Notes: generated from the sequence alone by a model not told the origin. Counted from the stretch's first letter, positions 1-9,024 are shown. The stretch is DNA of 64,000 bases from Desulfosoma sp. (GCA_037481875.1 JBBFKY010000005.1:62001-126000); one strand, 5' to 3'. Program-made: numbers and translations.

Positions 1-1619
1 AGCAAGTGCTTGTTGGTGGTGAACTGAGCCGACACACCGGCGCAGTATTCATCCATGATCTTCTGGAGGCGGAACATGAACATCTTCGGCTTGATGAAGT
101 TCGGGTTGATGTCCGGGTCACTGGACAGAGCCGCGAATTCTTCAAACCGAGCCAACGGAGCCAGAATCTTGTCGCGCAGCGCCGCCACCTGGGCTTCGTC
201 CACAGCCGGAGCTTGATTGTGGTCCAGGATGTAGGCGATGGCGCCCTTGGCCGCGATACGGCCTTCGGCGTGGGAACCGGAGGAGAATTTGTGCGAGGAG
301 GCACCCGCACCGTCACCCGCCGTGAACAGCGCCGGAACCGTGGTCATATGGTTGTAGACACCGATGGGTTCCCATTGCTTGCGGTATTCCGCAGGCATCA
401 GGTCTTCGGGACCGCACACCCAGGCACCGGAAGCACCGGAGTGCGAACCGATGAAGTACGGTTCGGCGGCAGCGATTTCCGAAGGCTTTTCTTCCGGCTT
501 AATGTTCATACCGGCCCACAGAATGGCCTGGCTGATGGTCATGTCAAGGAAGTCTTCCCAAGCTTCGGCTTCCAATTCCTTCATTTTCTTCTTGAAGGCC
601 TTGGGATCGTCTTTGTACTTGGCAGCCAGGTTGGCGATGGCCTCTTCCGTCCTCATGTAGATCGGACCCTTACCGGCCATGACGTCTTCCATACCGAGCC
701 AGTTACGCAGGTTGGCCGGGATAGGCTTACCGGTGCCGTAAGGAGCCCACTTGGGCAGCTCGTTGGCGCGGGTCACCATGTACTCTTCACCCAGAGCGTT
801 GGTGGCGCGGGACTTGAACAGCAAGAACCACGCACCCACCGGGCCGTAACCGTCTTTGAAGCGCACGGGGATGAAGCGCACTTCCTGGCAGGTCATTTCG
901 GCGCCGGCACGAATGGTGAAGTAAGCCGTGGAACCACTATTCCAAGGCGGATACCACGCGCGGCCCAGACCTTCACCCACGGAACGCGGCCGGAACACAT
1001 GCACCGCACCACCCATGCAGGCGATGGTGGCCTTGGCCGTGAAGACATAGAACTTGTTTTCACGAACGCTGAAACCTACGGCACCCACACACTTGCCATT
1101 GTTCAGAAGCGGCTCAACGATAAAAACGCGCTCGAACAGCTGGCCCTTGTCGCCCATGGTGGCCAGTGCGTTCTTAGCGGCTTCGGCCACGACGACCTTG
1201 TAGGATTCGCCGTTGATCATGATCTGCCAACGTCCCTCATGGACGTATTCGCCGTTTTCATCTTTCCAAATGGGAAGACCCCATTTTTCGAAAAGATGCA
1301 CGGAGCTGTCCACGTGACGGGCGATGTCGTACACCAGGTCTTCACGGGAAATGCCCATGAGGTCCTGACGGACGTACTTGACATAATCTTCAACGGTGTT
1401 TTGGCCCTTGCCATAACCGATGTATTGGTTGATGGCGGAAAGCCCCATGGCCACGGCGCCGGAACGATCCATGGCGGCCTTGTCCACCACGGTGACCTTC
1501 AAGCCGTACTTCTTGGCCCAGTAGGACGCCTCGAAAGTGGCGCCACAGGCGGACATACCACCGCCCAGAATAAGAAGATCGGTATCGACTCGTACAGTTT
1601 CGAAATCGGAAGGCTTCAT
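1..1619 (-). CDS. aprA: Adenylylsulfate (APS) reductase subunit alpha, C-terminus cut by window start
   Basis: FAD subunit of dissimilatory APS reductase, which reduces adenosine 5'-phosphosulfate to sulfite and AMP in the cytoplasm. The window holds the first 539 codons; the family runs to about 650 residues, so the 3' end lies before base 1. The N-terminus shows the FAD dinucleotide-binding fold (DLLILGGGMSACGAT, then VVDKA about 20 residues on), as in the fumarate reductase/AprA flavoprotein superfamily. The ATG at 1619 is preceded by a perfect AGGAGGTGA ribosome site. It lies 18 bases downstream of aprB and is surely co-transcribed with it. The order sat, aprB, aprA is typical of sulfate reducers; qmoABC often follows but would lie outside the window. 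Identification is very secure. Confidence 0.97.
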   Translation of the reverse strand, partial: MKPSDFETVRVDTDLLILGGGMSACGATFEASYWAKKYGLKVTVVDKAAMDRSGAVAMGLSAINQYIGYGKGQNTVEDYVKYVRQDLMGISREDLVYDIARHVDSSVHLFEKWGLPIWKDENGEYVHEGRWQIMINGESYKVVVAEAAKNALATMGDKGQLFERVFIVEPLLNNGKCVGAVGFSVRENKFYVFTAKATIACMGGAVHVFRPRSVGEGLGRAWYPPWNSGSTAYFTIRAGAEMTCQEVRFIPVRFKDGYGPVGAWFLLFKSRATNALGEEYMVTRANELPKWAPYGTGKPIPANLRNWLGMEDVMAGKGPIYMRTEEAIANLAAKYKDDPKAFKKKMKELEAEAWEDFLDMTISQAILWAGMNIKPEEKPSEIAAAEPYFIGSHSGASGAWVCGPEDLMPAEYRKQWEPIGVYNHMTTVPALFTAGDGAGASSHKFSSGSHAEGRIAAKGAIAYILDHNQAPAVDEAQVAALRDKILAPLARFEEFAALSSDPDINPNFIKPKMFMFRLQKIMDEYCAGVSAQFTTNKHL

Positions 1620-1637
1620 GTGTTCACCTCCTTAAGG

Positions 1638-2084
1638 TTACTTCTTCAGGGTGGGAAGTTCTGCCGCCAGGGTGGACGCCGGTTCCGTGCAGAGCACAGG
1701 GCTCTTGATGTCATCGGAACCCGTTTGCCACTCATCGGGCCACGGCTTAGCCTGGCCTTCCGGGGTCGTCCGAATGGGGAACTTGAACCGTTTCACTTCG
1801 CCGTTGCGGAACTTCACGGTCCACATGATGTCTTCGGAACCGCGAAGCGGCACAACCGAGGCGCCCATGGGAACGAAGTCGGCATAACCACGGACATCCA
1901 CCGCCTGCTGCGGGCAGATCTTCACGCAGTTATAGCATTCCCAACACATTTCCGGAGCCCGGTTGAAGGCTTTCATCTTTTCCTTGTCCAGGACCATCAG
2001 GTCGTTGGGGCAGATGTACATGCACGCGGTCTTGTCCTGCCCCTTGCAGCCGTCGCATTTCTCGAGAATGACGTAACTAGGCAT
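1638..2084 (-). CDS. aprB: Adenylylsulfate reductase subunit beta
   Basis: Iron-sulfur subunit of APS reductase (148 residues) that passes electrons to the FAD of AprA. Eight cysteines form two ferredoxin-type [4Fe-4S] sites: C10, C13, C21, C25 and C47, C50, C53, C57 (the second followed by Pro). The remaining ~90 residues form the AprB-specific tail that wraps around AprA. The start has a strong AGGAGGTGA site. Neighbours are sat upstream and aprA 18 bases downstream. A possible 26-codon leader ORF ends inside this gene's ribosome site, so translation might be coupled (see separate entry). Confidence 0.97.
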   Translation of the reverse strand: MPSYVILEKCDGCKGQDKTACMYICPNDLMVLDKEKMKAFNRAPEMCWECYNCVKICPQQAVDVRGYADFVPMGASVVPLRGSEDIMWTVKFRNGEVKRFKFPIRTTPEGQAKPWPDEWQTGSDDIKSPVLCTEPASTLAAELPTLKK

Positions 2085-2088
2085 CTCT

Positions 2089-2169
2089 TCACCTCCTAAA
2101 GGTTGTCACGAAACCACTGACCTCTGCGAACCCTTTCCTGAGCTCGCCCCAAAGAAACAGCCGTTGCAC
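2089..2169 (-). CDS. Possible 26-codon leader ORF ahead of aprB
   Basis: A GTG at 2169-2167 has AAGGA six bases upstream and opens a 26-codon frame (begins MQRLFLWGEL) whose TGA at 2091-2089 lies within the AGGAGGTGA ribosome site of aprB. The geometry would allow translational coupling or leader control of aprBA. No homologue is recognised. The frame could be chance, since the spacing and site match are the only support. Confidence 0.22.
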   Translation of the reverse strand: MQRLFLWGELRKGFAEVSGFVTTFRR

Positions 2170-2206
2170 CTCCTTTCCTTGGATGCAAACACTCCGTTTC
2201 CCCCGT

Positions 2207-2233
2207 GGGAAGAGCCCCAGAAAGGGCTCCCCC
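2207..2233 (-). terminator. Stem-loop between sat and aprB, no T-tract
   Basis: Perfect 6-bp stem GAGCCC/GGGCTC (2212-2217 with 2224-2229), extended by further G-C pairs, lies 17 bases after the sat stop. No run of T follows on the minus strand, so it looks more like a partial terminator or RNA-processing stem between sat and aprBA than a full rho-independent terminator. Confidence 0.35.
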
Positions 2234-2249
2234 ACCAAAATGCGGTCTC

Positions 2250-3485
2250 TTACTTCTTGGCCGGAGCATCCCCTGTGGCCGCTCCGTGAAGCTTGATTTC
2301 CACCTTTTCTTCCAGGCTTGCGTAGTACTCCTTGAGAATCTCCAAAACTTCGGGCCGAGAGAAATGCGGATCCAGTTCCCCACCCTCGGACAAGGTCTTG
2401 CGTACCATGGTGCCCGAAAGAATGAGACGGTCGGCTTTACCGTGCGGGCAGGTCCTCATGGAAGCCATGCCATCACACTTGAAGCACCAGAAGGTCCAAT
2501 CGATCTTGAGCGGCTTGGTGATTAAGGCGTCTTGAGGGATTTCATCAAAAATCTTCTGAGCGTCAAACGGGCCGTAATAGTCACCCACACCCGCATGGTC
2601 ACGCCCTACGATCAGATGGCTGCAGCCGTAATTTTGGCGAAACACGGCATGAAGCAAGGCTTCTCGAGGACCCCCATAACGCATTTCAGCCGGATAACCG
2701 CCCACCACGATGGTGTCTTTCACAAAGTAATTGTCCACCAGAGCGTCAATGGCTTTCTTGCGAACATCGGCGGGAATATCCCCGGCTTTGAGCTTTCCAA
2801 GAAGCTGGTGAATATAGACGCCGTCCATGACTTCCACGGCAATCTTGCAAAGATATTCATGGCTGCGGTGCATGGGGTTGCGAGTCTGAAACGCAGCCAC
2901 TCGAGCCCAACCCTTTTCGTCAAAAATCCTGCGCGCTTCCGCCGGCGTTTGATAAGTACCTTTGAACACTTCCGGATAGAAGCTTTCACTCAAAACCTTC
3001 ACGGGACCGGCCAGGTTGAATTCCTTTTGGGCCATAACCTTCGCGACCCCCGGATGCCCGGCCGCGTCCGTGGTCCAGAATACGGACTTGCATTCGTGTT
3101 CTTTATCAATGGTATATTTTTCCGTCACCTTCATGGTGCCCAGGATCTGGTCGTTTTCCACATCCCACAGGGCCACTTCCTCATTGGGAGCCAAGCTGTC
3201 GGCAAGGTCTTTGTCCGCGGAAAGGGTGATGGGAATAGGCCAGAAAGTGCCGTCCGCCATCTTGTATTCATCACAAACACCCTTCCAGTCGTCATAGCCC
3301 ATGAAGCCCTCAAGAGGCGTGAAGGCACCGATGCCCAACATGACCAAGTCCGAAGCCTCCCGGCTCGTCATGGGGACCTTTTTCAGGGTCTTGGCTTTTT
3401 CCATTTCAGCTCTGCGAGCTTCACCTTCCAAAAGCAGGGGTTTGAGCTTTCTTTCTTTTCCATGGGGAGGAACCAACTTGGACAT
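2250..3485 (-). CDS. sat: Dissimilatory sulfate adenylyltransferase (ATP sulfurylase)
   Basis: Activates sulfate with ATP to give APS and pyrophosphate, the first step of sulfate reduction (411 residues, homo-oligomeric type without an APS kinase domain). Signature motifs are [10 protein letters not shown] at residues 200-209 (nucleotide binding) and GRDHAG at 294-299. A CxxC...C.H cluster (C334, C337, C346, H348) resembles the zinc site of bacterial and archaeal ATP sulfurylases. The gene heads the sat-aprB-aprA set and has its own near-consensus sigma70 promoter about 85 bases upstream. A weak Rex-like operator overlaps the predicted transcription start. Confidence 0.97.
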   Translation of the reverse strand: MSKLVPPHGKERKLKPLLLEGEARRAEMEKAKTLKKVPMTSREASDLVMLGIGAFTPLEGFMGYDDWKGVCDEYKMADGTFWPIPITLSADKDLADSLAPNEEVALWDVENDQILGTMKVTEKYTIDKEHECKSVFWTTDAAGHPGVAKVMAQKEFNLAGPVKVLSESFYPEVFKGTYQTPAEARRIFDEKGWARVAAFQTRNPMHRSHEYLCKIAVEVMDGVYIHQLLGKLKAGDIPADVRKKAIDALVDNYFVKDTIVVGGYPAEMRYGGPREALLHAVFRQNYGCSHLIVGRDHAGVGDYYGPFDAQKIFDEIPQDALITKPLKIDWTFWCFKCDGMASMRTCPHGKADRLILSGTMVRKTLSEGGELDPHFSRPEVLEILKEYYASLEEKVEIKLHGAATGDAPAKK

Positions 3486-3547
3486 AATCCACTCTCCTCG
3501 TTTCGTTGTTAGCTCTACGCACCATCCGCAAGAGGCGGCATTCCAGC

Positions 3548-3565
3548 TTGTGCAATCCGGATCAA
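3548..3565. promoter_or_regulatory. Weak candidate Rex operator at sat
   Basis: The minus-strand sequence TTGATCCGGATTGCACAA keeps the outer TTG and the CACAA half of the Rex consensus TTGTGAAnnnnTTCACAA, about 9 of 14 fixed positions. It lies just downstream of the -10 and so overlaps the likely start of sat transcription. In Desulfovibrio vulgaris Rex is known to repress sat, which makes this weak match worth noting. Confidence 0.35.
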
Positions 3566-3569
3566 TCGC

Positions 3570-3597
3570 ATTATAAAGGGCAGCGTCACCATGTCAA
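3570..3597 (-). promoter_or_regulatory. Strong sigma70-type promoter of sat
   Basis: On the minus strand TTGACA (3597-3592) is followed after 16 bases by a perfect TATAAT (3575-3570). Transcription should begin near 3563, leaving a leader of about 78 bases before the sat ATG. The leader contains a small CCGC/GCGG stem. This is the closest match to consensus that I noticed in the window. Confidence 0.85.
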
Positions 3598-3651
3598 GTG
3601 AAAAAAGACGCAAAGAGACAGACAGGCATTTTCTAGAGAATGATCGGTCTC

Positions 3652-3834
3652 TTAGCTTTTGGCGCCTTCCAGAGCCCCTTTGAGCTGGTCTCGTTCTTTT
3701 TTGGTCTCTGCCAAAGCCTTTTCCAGTCCAGGCCTTTCGGGGTGATTCGGGGGCAGGGACGCCAATTTTTTCTCAAGCTCTTCAAGGCGTTTCATGCATT
3801 GGTACAGCTCTTGGGCAACAGCTCGAATGCTCAT
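3652..3834 (-). CDS. Small coiled-coil protein of unknown function
   Basis: A 60-residue protein (MSIRAVAQEL...), nearly all predicted helix with heptad-like spacing of Leu and charged residues (residues 14-30 and 42-58 around a central PNHPERPG turn). GGAGTG lies five bases before the ATG at 3834, which is preferred over an in-frame GTG at 3840. It sits between a lytic transglycosylase gene and the sat promoter on the same strand. I do not recognise the family; the shape suggests a small structural or regulatory helical hairpin. Confidence 0.6.
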   Translation of the reverse strand: MSIRAVAQELYQCMKRLEELEKKLASLPPNHPERPGLEKALAETKKERDQLKGALEGAKS

Positions 3835-3879
3835 GATCACTCCGCATCTTGAGTCCCCAAGAAAGCACGGAGACCCAGG

Positions 3880-4956
3880 TCAGCTTCTTTTGTTCATCAG
3901 CTTTTCATAGGCCAACAGAAAATCTTCCACCGCCGCGGGTGGAAGCCTCAGTTGGTAGCCCGTCCCTGAAGGAATTTGGTTTCGGCGCAGGGCTGGATTC
4001 AGTCGCTTCAAGACCTCCAGGGGAACACCGGTCCAAGCGGAAGCTTGGTTGAGCGACAAGGGGTGATGCACCCAAACGGTGGTGAAAGCCCATAATGGTT
4101 CATAATTGGGTTTTTCCAGCCCGTAGTCTTTAAAATTGTGAAGCACCTTGACGGCCGCCAAAACCTTGGGCACAAACTGCCGCGTCTGATAGGGCAGGGC
4201 CTTCATTCTGTAGAGCGTCCAAAAGTCCTCTGTACGATAGCGGCTCATGGCCTGACGCACCGCTCCGTCACCCACATTGTAGGCCGCCAAAGCCATTTCC
4301 CACGAACCGAACTGTTCGTAGAGGTCCATAAGATACACGGCCGCGGCTCGAGTGGATTTGATAGGATCGAAACGTTCATCCACCCAGCCGTCCACACGCA
4401 GACCGAGAGTGCGAGCCGTCCTTGGCATAAGTTGCCAGAACCCGGCGGCTCCAGCACCCGATCTCGCCTGGCCTCGAAAACGGCTTTCCACACAAACCAC
4501 AGCCAAAAGATCGGAAGGCGCCCCCACCACATCCAGGATTTCCTTCATGATAGGAAGGTACATCCAGGCCCGCTCCAACATCAGTTGGAACCCATCGGGG
4601 TCACGCACCACATGCTTTTGCACGAAGGCCGAGATGCTGGGATGTTCTTGAAAGGTTATGGACTGTTCTTGCAAAAGCGCTGGGGAATCAAGAGGGAAGG
4701 CTGAAGGAGAGCGGCCTCGAGTTCCCGGTTTCACGGGAACAGCCGCTAGAAGAGAGTCTCCTGACGGAAGGCTTACCCTCTGGTCGACGCCGAGGATCCG
4801 TTCCAGTGGATCGACCGAACCCGCCATGGCTTTTGTGGTCGTGAAAGCCGGGACGGTCATGAAAAGCACCAGCACGATGGAGAGAAAAAGTGAAGGTTGA
4901 GTCCCTGCGCGCTCTTCCTGGGGCCGGTAAAACCCATGCCGAAGGATCGTCGCCAT
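3880..4956 (-). CDS. Membrane-bound lytic murein transglycosylase (SLT domain)
   Basis: Cleaves peptidoglycan between MurNAc and GlcNAc with formation of anhydro-MurNAc; MltD-like layout. A hydrophobic segment at residues 21-45 ending in AMA is a signal peptide. The SLT catalytic domain starts near residue 125, with catalytic Glu147 in CVESRF, followed by GAAGFWQLMPRTA, and AAYNVGDGAV further on. The C-terminal ~55 residues (LSLNQASAWTGV... to LRLPPAA) resemble a degenerate LysM wall-binding repeat. 358 residues is somewhat short for MltD. It probably acts in wall remodelling; the exact Mlt class is not certain. Confidence 0.88.
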   Translation of the reverse strand: MATILRHGFYRPQEERAGTQPSLFLSIVLVLFMTVPAFTTTKAMAGSVDPLERILGVDQRVSLPSGDSLLAAVPVKPGTRGRSPSAFPLDSPALLQEQSITFQEHPSISAFVQKHVVRDPDGFQLMLERAWMYLPIMKEILDVVGAPSDLLAVVCVESRFRGQARSGAGAAGFWQLMPRTARTLGLRVDGWVDERFDPIKSTRAAAVYLMDLYEQFGSWEMALAAYNVGDGAVRQAMSRYRTEDFWTLYRMKALPYQTRQFVPKVLAAVKVLHNFKDYGLEKPNYEPLWAFTTVWVHHPLSLNQASAWTGVPLEVLKRLNPALRRNQIPSGTGYQLRLPPAAVEDFLLAYEKLMNKRS

Positions 4957-5317
4957 GATAACTCCTTGTTAAAGATCCTGCCAATGGCCTCGTGATCGCA
5001 GGCCGTTGGGTTACTGCAATCCTTTAGCCGCCAATGGGCTTTTGGGACAAACCGCGTGAAAGGACGTTTTCCAGGATTTGATCCCGAATTCCCTGATTCA
5101 GCTTTCAGGCCCGATCAGAAAAACCTTCTTTGTTCACAAATGTTCAAGGGCAATCTTTCCAGGAGTTTTTTCTGACGTATGCTTCCATTTCCGAGCAAAA
5201 ACTTTTTTTCACTCCCTCTGGACCAAAATTTTTTTGTATACAGAGCCCTTTTCTGGCACTTCTTTTGATTAGAGAATTCCTGTGCGAAGGCTGGGCGGGA
5301 ACGTTGAAAGGATGGGC
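4957..5317. other. Divergent intergenic region, transglycosylase / rimO
   Basis: Noncoding 361 bases between divergently transcribed genes. The half next to rimO is strikingly AT-rich for this GC-rich DNA, with several T-runs and a perfect small palindrome TTTGTTCACAAA near 5129. Promoters for both flanking genes should be here, but I see no convincing -35/-10 pair. Confidence 0.5.
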
Positions 5318-6688
5318 ATGGTTAAGAAAGCTGCGGTGGTGAGTCTAGGGTGCGCCAAGAATTTGGTGGACAGTGAGGTCCTGGCCGCTCAGATCCGTCA
5401 TATGGGCTACGAGATCGTCGACGATGCTTTGCAGGCGGAACTCATTGTGGTCAACACTTGTGGTTTCTTGGAATCGGCGGTGCAAGAAGCGGTGGACCAT
5501 ATCCTGGAAATGTCGCGATGCAAGGAGGAAGGAGCCTGCGCGCATCTGGTGGCGGTCGGGTGCATGGTACAGCGTTACGGCCGTAAGCTCGTTGCCTTGC
5601 TTCCTGAAGTGGATCTTTTCCTCGGCACATCCTACTACCATCGATTTGCAGAGGTTTTCACCGAATTTCTTCGAAAAGGTTCACCCACAATTCTTCTGGA
5701 TCGTCCCGGTTATTTTTATCATGGAGGAATTCAACGCCTGCCGTCCACACCGGCCCATTGGGCTTACGTGAAAATCGCTGAAGGTTGCAGCCATCGTTGT
5801 TCCTTTTGCCTGATTCCGGCTCTGCGCGGCCCGTGTCGCAGCCGCACCGTGGAGGACGTGGTTCAAGAGGTTCGTGATCTTGTGCAGGCCGGTGTGGTGG
5901 AAGTCAACCTGATTGCTCAGGACACCACCGCTTTTGGATCGGACCTCGGACAGTCCGGCGCTTTGTGCCGCCTTTTGGAAGCTCTCGAGGAAGTTTCGGG
6001 ACTGCGATGGGTGCGCTTGTTGTACACGTCTCCTTTCGGTATCCACGATGAACTTTTGCGTACCATGGCCGGCAGTTCCAAGGTGGTTCCTTACCTGGAC
6101 ATTCCCTTTCAGCATTGTGTCCCAAGGATTCTGGAAGCCATGCATCGGCGTGAAAAATGTCTTCACCCCATGGATCTTATCGATCGAGTACGCACCCTGT
6201 TGCCCGAGGTGTCTCTAAGGACGTCGCTCATGGTGGGATTTCCCGGAGAAACCGAAGACGATTTTCGCGAACTTTGCCGATTTGTGGAGGCAGTACGATT
6301 TGACCATATGGGTGTTTTTGCTTTTTCCGCCGAAAAGGGCTGTCGAGCTTCCCGCCTTTCGAATCCTGTTCCCGAAGAGGTGAAGTTGGCCAGGCGGGAT
6401 GCTCTCATGTCTCTTCAACAAGCCATATCACGAGCTAATCTTAAACGGCTGGTAGGGCGTCGTCTGCCGATCCTAGTGGAAGGGCTGCATTCGGAAACGG
6501 AATACTTGGCCGTCGGCCGGCTTCCCGGCCAAGCCCCTGAAGTGGACGGGTGTGTGCTGATTGTGGATGGAGAAGCCAAGGCCGGGGACATTGTGCTAGG
6601 AGAAATTCTTAAGGCTCACGCCTATGACTTGGAAGCCCGCCTTCTTCCTTCCTCGTCTCACGAACTCCAGAGGTTTCCGGAAATCTGA
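5318..6688 (+). CDS. rimO: Ribosomal protein S12 methylthiotransferase
   Basis: Radical-SAM methylthiotransferase that adds a methylthio group to the conserved Asp of ribosomal protein S12 (456 residues). The N-terminal MTTase domain carries the auxiliary [4Fe-4S] cysteines C12 (SLGCAKN), C48 (VNTCGF) and C82 (VGCM). The radical-SAM cluster is C157, C161, C164 (GCSHRCSFC). A C-terminal TRAM domain covers roughly the last 70 residues. The ATG at 5318 is chosen because GAAAGG lies six bases upstream; in-frame GTG 5282 and ATG 5312 are poorer. The SLGCAKN and CSHRCSFCLIP signatures favour RimO over MiaB. Confidence 0.95.
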   Translation: MVKKAAVVSLGCAKNLVDSEVLAAQIRHMGYEIVDDALQAELIVVNTCGFLESAVQEAVDHILEMSRCKEEGACAHLVAVGCMVQRYGRKLVALLPEVDLFLGTSYYHRFAEVFTEFLRKGSPTILLDRPGYFYHGGIQRLPSTPAHWAYVKIAEGCSHRCSFCLIPALRGPCRSRTVEDVVQEVRDLVQAGVVEVNLIAQDTTAFGSDLGQSGALCRLLEALEEVSGLRWVRLLYTSPFGIHDELLRTMAGSSKVVPYLDIPFQHCVPRILEAMHRREKCLHPMDLIDRVRTLLPEVSLRTSLMVGFPGETEDDFRELCRFVEAVRFDHMGVFAFSAEKGCRASRLSNPVPEEVKLARRDALMSLQQAISRANLKRLVGRRLPILVEGLHSETEYLAVGRLPGQAPEVDGCVLIVDGEAKAGDIVLGEILKAHAYDLEARLLPSSSHELQRFPEI

Positions 6689-6734
6689 AGACCACAAGAA
6701 CGTCCCCGGCAGCCTAAAGGCGGAAGAAAATTTT

Positions 6735-6763
6735 TTGACACCTTTAGGTTTTTTCGCTATGAA
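6735..6763 (+). promoter_or_regulatory. Promoter of polyprenyl synthase gene
   Basis: TTGACA at 6735-6740, a 17-base spacer, then TATGAA at 6758-6763. It lies between the rimO stop and the next gene, so transcription would start near 6770 and give a short leader. Perfect -35, four of six -10 matches. Confidence 0.65.
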
Positions 6764-6840
6764 CCGGGTCGTGTTTTTCGAAGCCGAAGCCTTGTGGACA
6801 GGCCGTCTTGTTAGGGCCTGTGAGGAGCGAAGCCGCTGTC

Positions 6841-7866
6841 GTGACTGTATCTGCCGTCCCCCATGCCATCCCCACCTCCACGAAAGGTGATCTACTCAAA
6901 GCTCGTATTTACGCGAGCATTCGTCCTGAATTGGAGCGCATTGAACAGGCCATTCGGCGGCATTTGAGTTCCAGTGTGCCGCTCATCGAGGTGGTAGGCC
7001 GATACATCATGGAGAGTGGGGGAAAACGCCTTCGTCCCCTTTTAATGGTACTATCTTCGAAGCTGTGCGGCTATGAAGGGGATAAGGACGCTGATCTTTC
7101 CGTGGTGTTTGAATTCCTTCATGCCGCCACCCTTTTGCATGACGATGTGGTGGACAATGCGGAAATACGACGCACAAAACCGGCCGCCAACACCCTTTGG
7201 GGCAATCCGGCGGTGGTTCTTGTGGGGGATTTTCTCTATTCCAAAGCCATCCTCATGACCGTCCTTTACAACAACCTACGCATCCTGGAAGTCCTTTCAG
7301 ACACCACCACACGCATGGCCGAGGGTGAAGTCCTGCAGCTGATTCATTCCGATGACTTGGAAACCGATGAACCGTCCTACATGGAAGTCATCATTCGAAA
7401 GACGGCCGTGCTGATGAGTGCGGCTTGTCGTATCGGAGCCATTTTTGCCCAGGCTTCCACGGTTCAGGAAAAGGCTTTGAGCGATTACGGGCTTCATTTA
7501 GGCATTGCCTTTCAGCTTATTGACGACGCATTGGACTATGTGGGAACCGTCGGAGAATTGGGAAAACCCGTTGGGAACGACCTTCAGGAAGGCAAGGCCA
7601 CACTTCCTTTGATTTACGCCATGGCCCAGGCCGATGCGGCTCGCCGCGACCTGATTCGAAAGGTCTTCACGGCGGAACACCAATCAATGCAGGAGATCCA
7701 GACCGTTCAGCGTCTGGTTCAGGAATTGGGCGGTGTGGATTACACGGTGCAACGCGCCGCTGAACACGTGGCCATGGCCAAGCAAAACCTCGATGCCTTC
7801 CCCCCCTGTCCCACCAAGTCTCTCCTGCAAGATATCGCCGACTACGTCCTTTGCCGGCGTTCCTAG
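6841..7866 (+). CDS. ispB: Trans-polyprenyl diphosphate synthase (IspB-like)
   Basis: Condenses isopentenyl diphosphate onto an allylic primer to build the long isoprenoid tail of the menaquinone pool (341 residues from the GTG chosen). Both aspartate-rich motifs are present: HDDVVD (D101, D102, D105) and LIDDALDY (D228, D229), plus GGKRLRP. The start is uncertain because there is no ATG before the catalytic core. GTG 6841 has GAGGAG 13 bases upstream, a rather long gap; TTG 6808 and GTG 6820 are in frame. The gene has its own promoter after rimO. Product chain length cannot be read from the sequence; octaprenyl or similar is likely. Confidence 0.9.
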   Translation: MTVSAVPHAIPTSTKGDLLKARIYASIRPELERIEQAIRRHLSSSVPLIEVVGRYIMESGGKRLRPLLMVLSSKLCGYEGDKDADLSVVFEFLHAATLLHDDVVDNAEIRRTKPAANTLWGNPAVVLVGDFLYSKAILMTVLYNNLRILEVLSDTTTRMAEGEVLQLIHSDDLETDEPSYMEVIIRKTAVLMSAACRIGAIFAQASTVQEKALSDYGLHLGIAFQLIDDALDYVGTVGELGKPVGNDLQEGKATLPLIYAMAQADAARRDLIRKVFTAEHQSMQEIQTVQRLVQELGGVDYTVQRAAEHVAMAKQNLDAFPPCPTKSLLQDIADYVLCRRS

Positions 7867-8343
7867 CAGCTCTTATCAGAGCATGCACCAGTCTTTTCAG
7901 GGTTTGCCGCACGCCTCGAGACCCTCAGTGGGCTGTCCGAGAACAGATTTTTCCGTGCAACCACGGGCGTCCTGCCCGCATCATGACCGGGCCGGAGGCC
8001 GGCCCTCTCACGAAAAGACATAGTTCGGGGCTGTCAGGGCGAGGTAATGCCTCGCCCCTACCATAAAACGGCATTCGATGCCACCCGCTGCACCGGTGTC
8101 GTGGCCGGCCCGATTCGGCCGCCTCGTCCTTACTTTTGGCATGGCTTTCGATGTAACGCTCACTATGCCTTGTCGGGCAAGCTTTTCGTGTCGGACGTCG
8201 GTGCTTGCCCTGGAATGCTCGCTCGTGTTAAACGGATCGCGTGTTTCGGCGAAAAAGCTTTGCCGAAAGCAAGATGGCTCGAGGGTCTTTTTCAGGAGAA
8301 GGCGCCTTTGTATAAGGTCGAGTCTTTACCCCAACATCCTCCC
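7867..8343 (+). repeat. Intergenic region with GC-rich palindromic repeats
   Basis: 477 bases without a convincing gene. It holds several small GC-rich inverted repeats: GGGCCGG/CCGGCCC near 7989-8004, and AGGGCGAGG/CCTCGCCCCT at 8036-8059 followed by TAC. The last one matches a motif found repeatedly in this window (12.1, 35.1, 44.5 and 48.0 kb). The sirC frame stays open through this region back to 8047, but that upstream part has no sirC-like sequence and is probably translated repeat. Confidence 0.6.
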
Positions 8344-9024
8344 ATGTACCCGCTTTTTCTCTCGCTCAAAGATCGAGTGTGCCTGGTTGTGGGAGGCGGG
8401 GCGGTCGGGGAAAGAAAGGTGCGAAAACTCTTGGCACACGGCGCCCTTGTGCGCCTCGTTGCTCGGGAACTCACCCCATGGTTGACGGATGCCAAGAACC
8501 GCCGCCTGCTTTCTTACCTCGGACCCGACTATGATCCGCAACAGTTGGACGGAGTCGATCTGGTTTTTGCGGCCACCAGTGACGAGGATCTCAACCGCCG
8601 TCTTGCCGAGGAGGCTCGAAACCGCCGTGTGTGGTGTAACATGGCTACGGCACCTCATCTGGGCACCTGCGTTGTGCCAGCATCCTTTCGACGTGGCCCC
8701 TTGACCATCGCAGTAGCCACGGAAGGCTTGAGTCCTGCCGTTGCTCGAAGGGTTCGTGAAAAGCTCGAGGAACAGTTCGGTCCTGAATGGGAACCCTGTC
8801 TACGGTTCCTGGGAGAATTGCGCCGGCGCATTCAGGGCCAAAGCCGAAACAGCGCCGCCAACCAGGAACTGTTTCGCAAGATTGCGGAACTTCCGTTGAC
8901 GGAATGGATTCGAACTCAAAGATTTTCCCAGATGATCGACGCCGTTTCCGAAGTTTGTCAGGGCATTGTCCCGCATGATCAAGTGGCATCTTTATGGAAC
9001 AAGGCATGGAACACCTCCTGCTGA
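8344..9024 (+). CDS. sirC: Precorrin-2 dehydrogenase (siroheme synthase N-terminal type)
   Basis: NAD-dependent oxidation of precorrin-2 to sirohydrochlorin, on the route to siroheme for dissimilatory sulfite reductase and, in sulfate reducers, to heme by the alternative pathway. 226 residues. The Rossmann loop GGGAVGERK is at residues 18-26, and the SirC/Met8p-type dimerisation region follows (TEGLSPAVARRVREKLE). The ATG at 8344 is where family similarity begins (MYPLFLSLKDRVCLVVGGG). The gene overlaps the next one by 31 bases and stands just before hemA, so this is a tetrapyrrole operon. Confidence 0.9.
   Translation: MYPLFLSLKDRVCLVVGGGAVGERKVRKLLAHGALVRLVARELTPWLTDAKNRRLLSYLGPDYDPQQLDGVDLVFAATSDEDLNRRLAEEARNRRVWCNMATAPHLGTCVVPASFRRGPLTIAVATEGLSPAVARRVREKLEEQFGPEWEPCLRFLGELRRRIQGQSRNSAANQELFRKIAELPLTEWIRTQRFSQMIDAVSEVCQGIVPHDQVASLWNKAWNTSC

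Noticed and set aside
6-2099. Very long plus-strand frame opposite aprA/aprB
   Set aside because: It is the antisense shadow of two unmistakable genes in high-GC DNA.
8047-8343. Open frame extending sirC upstream by 99 codons
   Set aside because: It runs through palindromic repeats and has no SirC similarity; the family start is at 8344.
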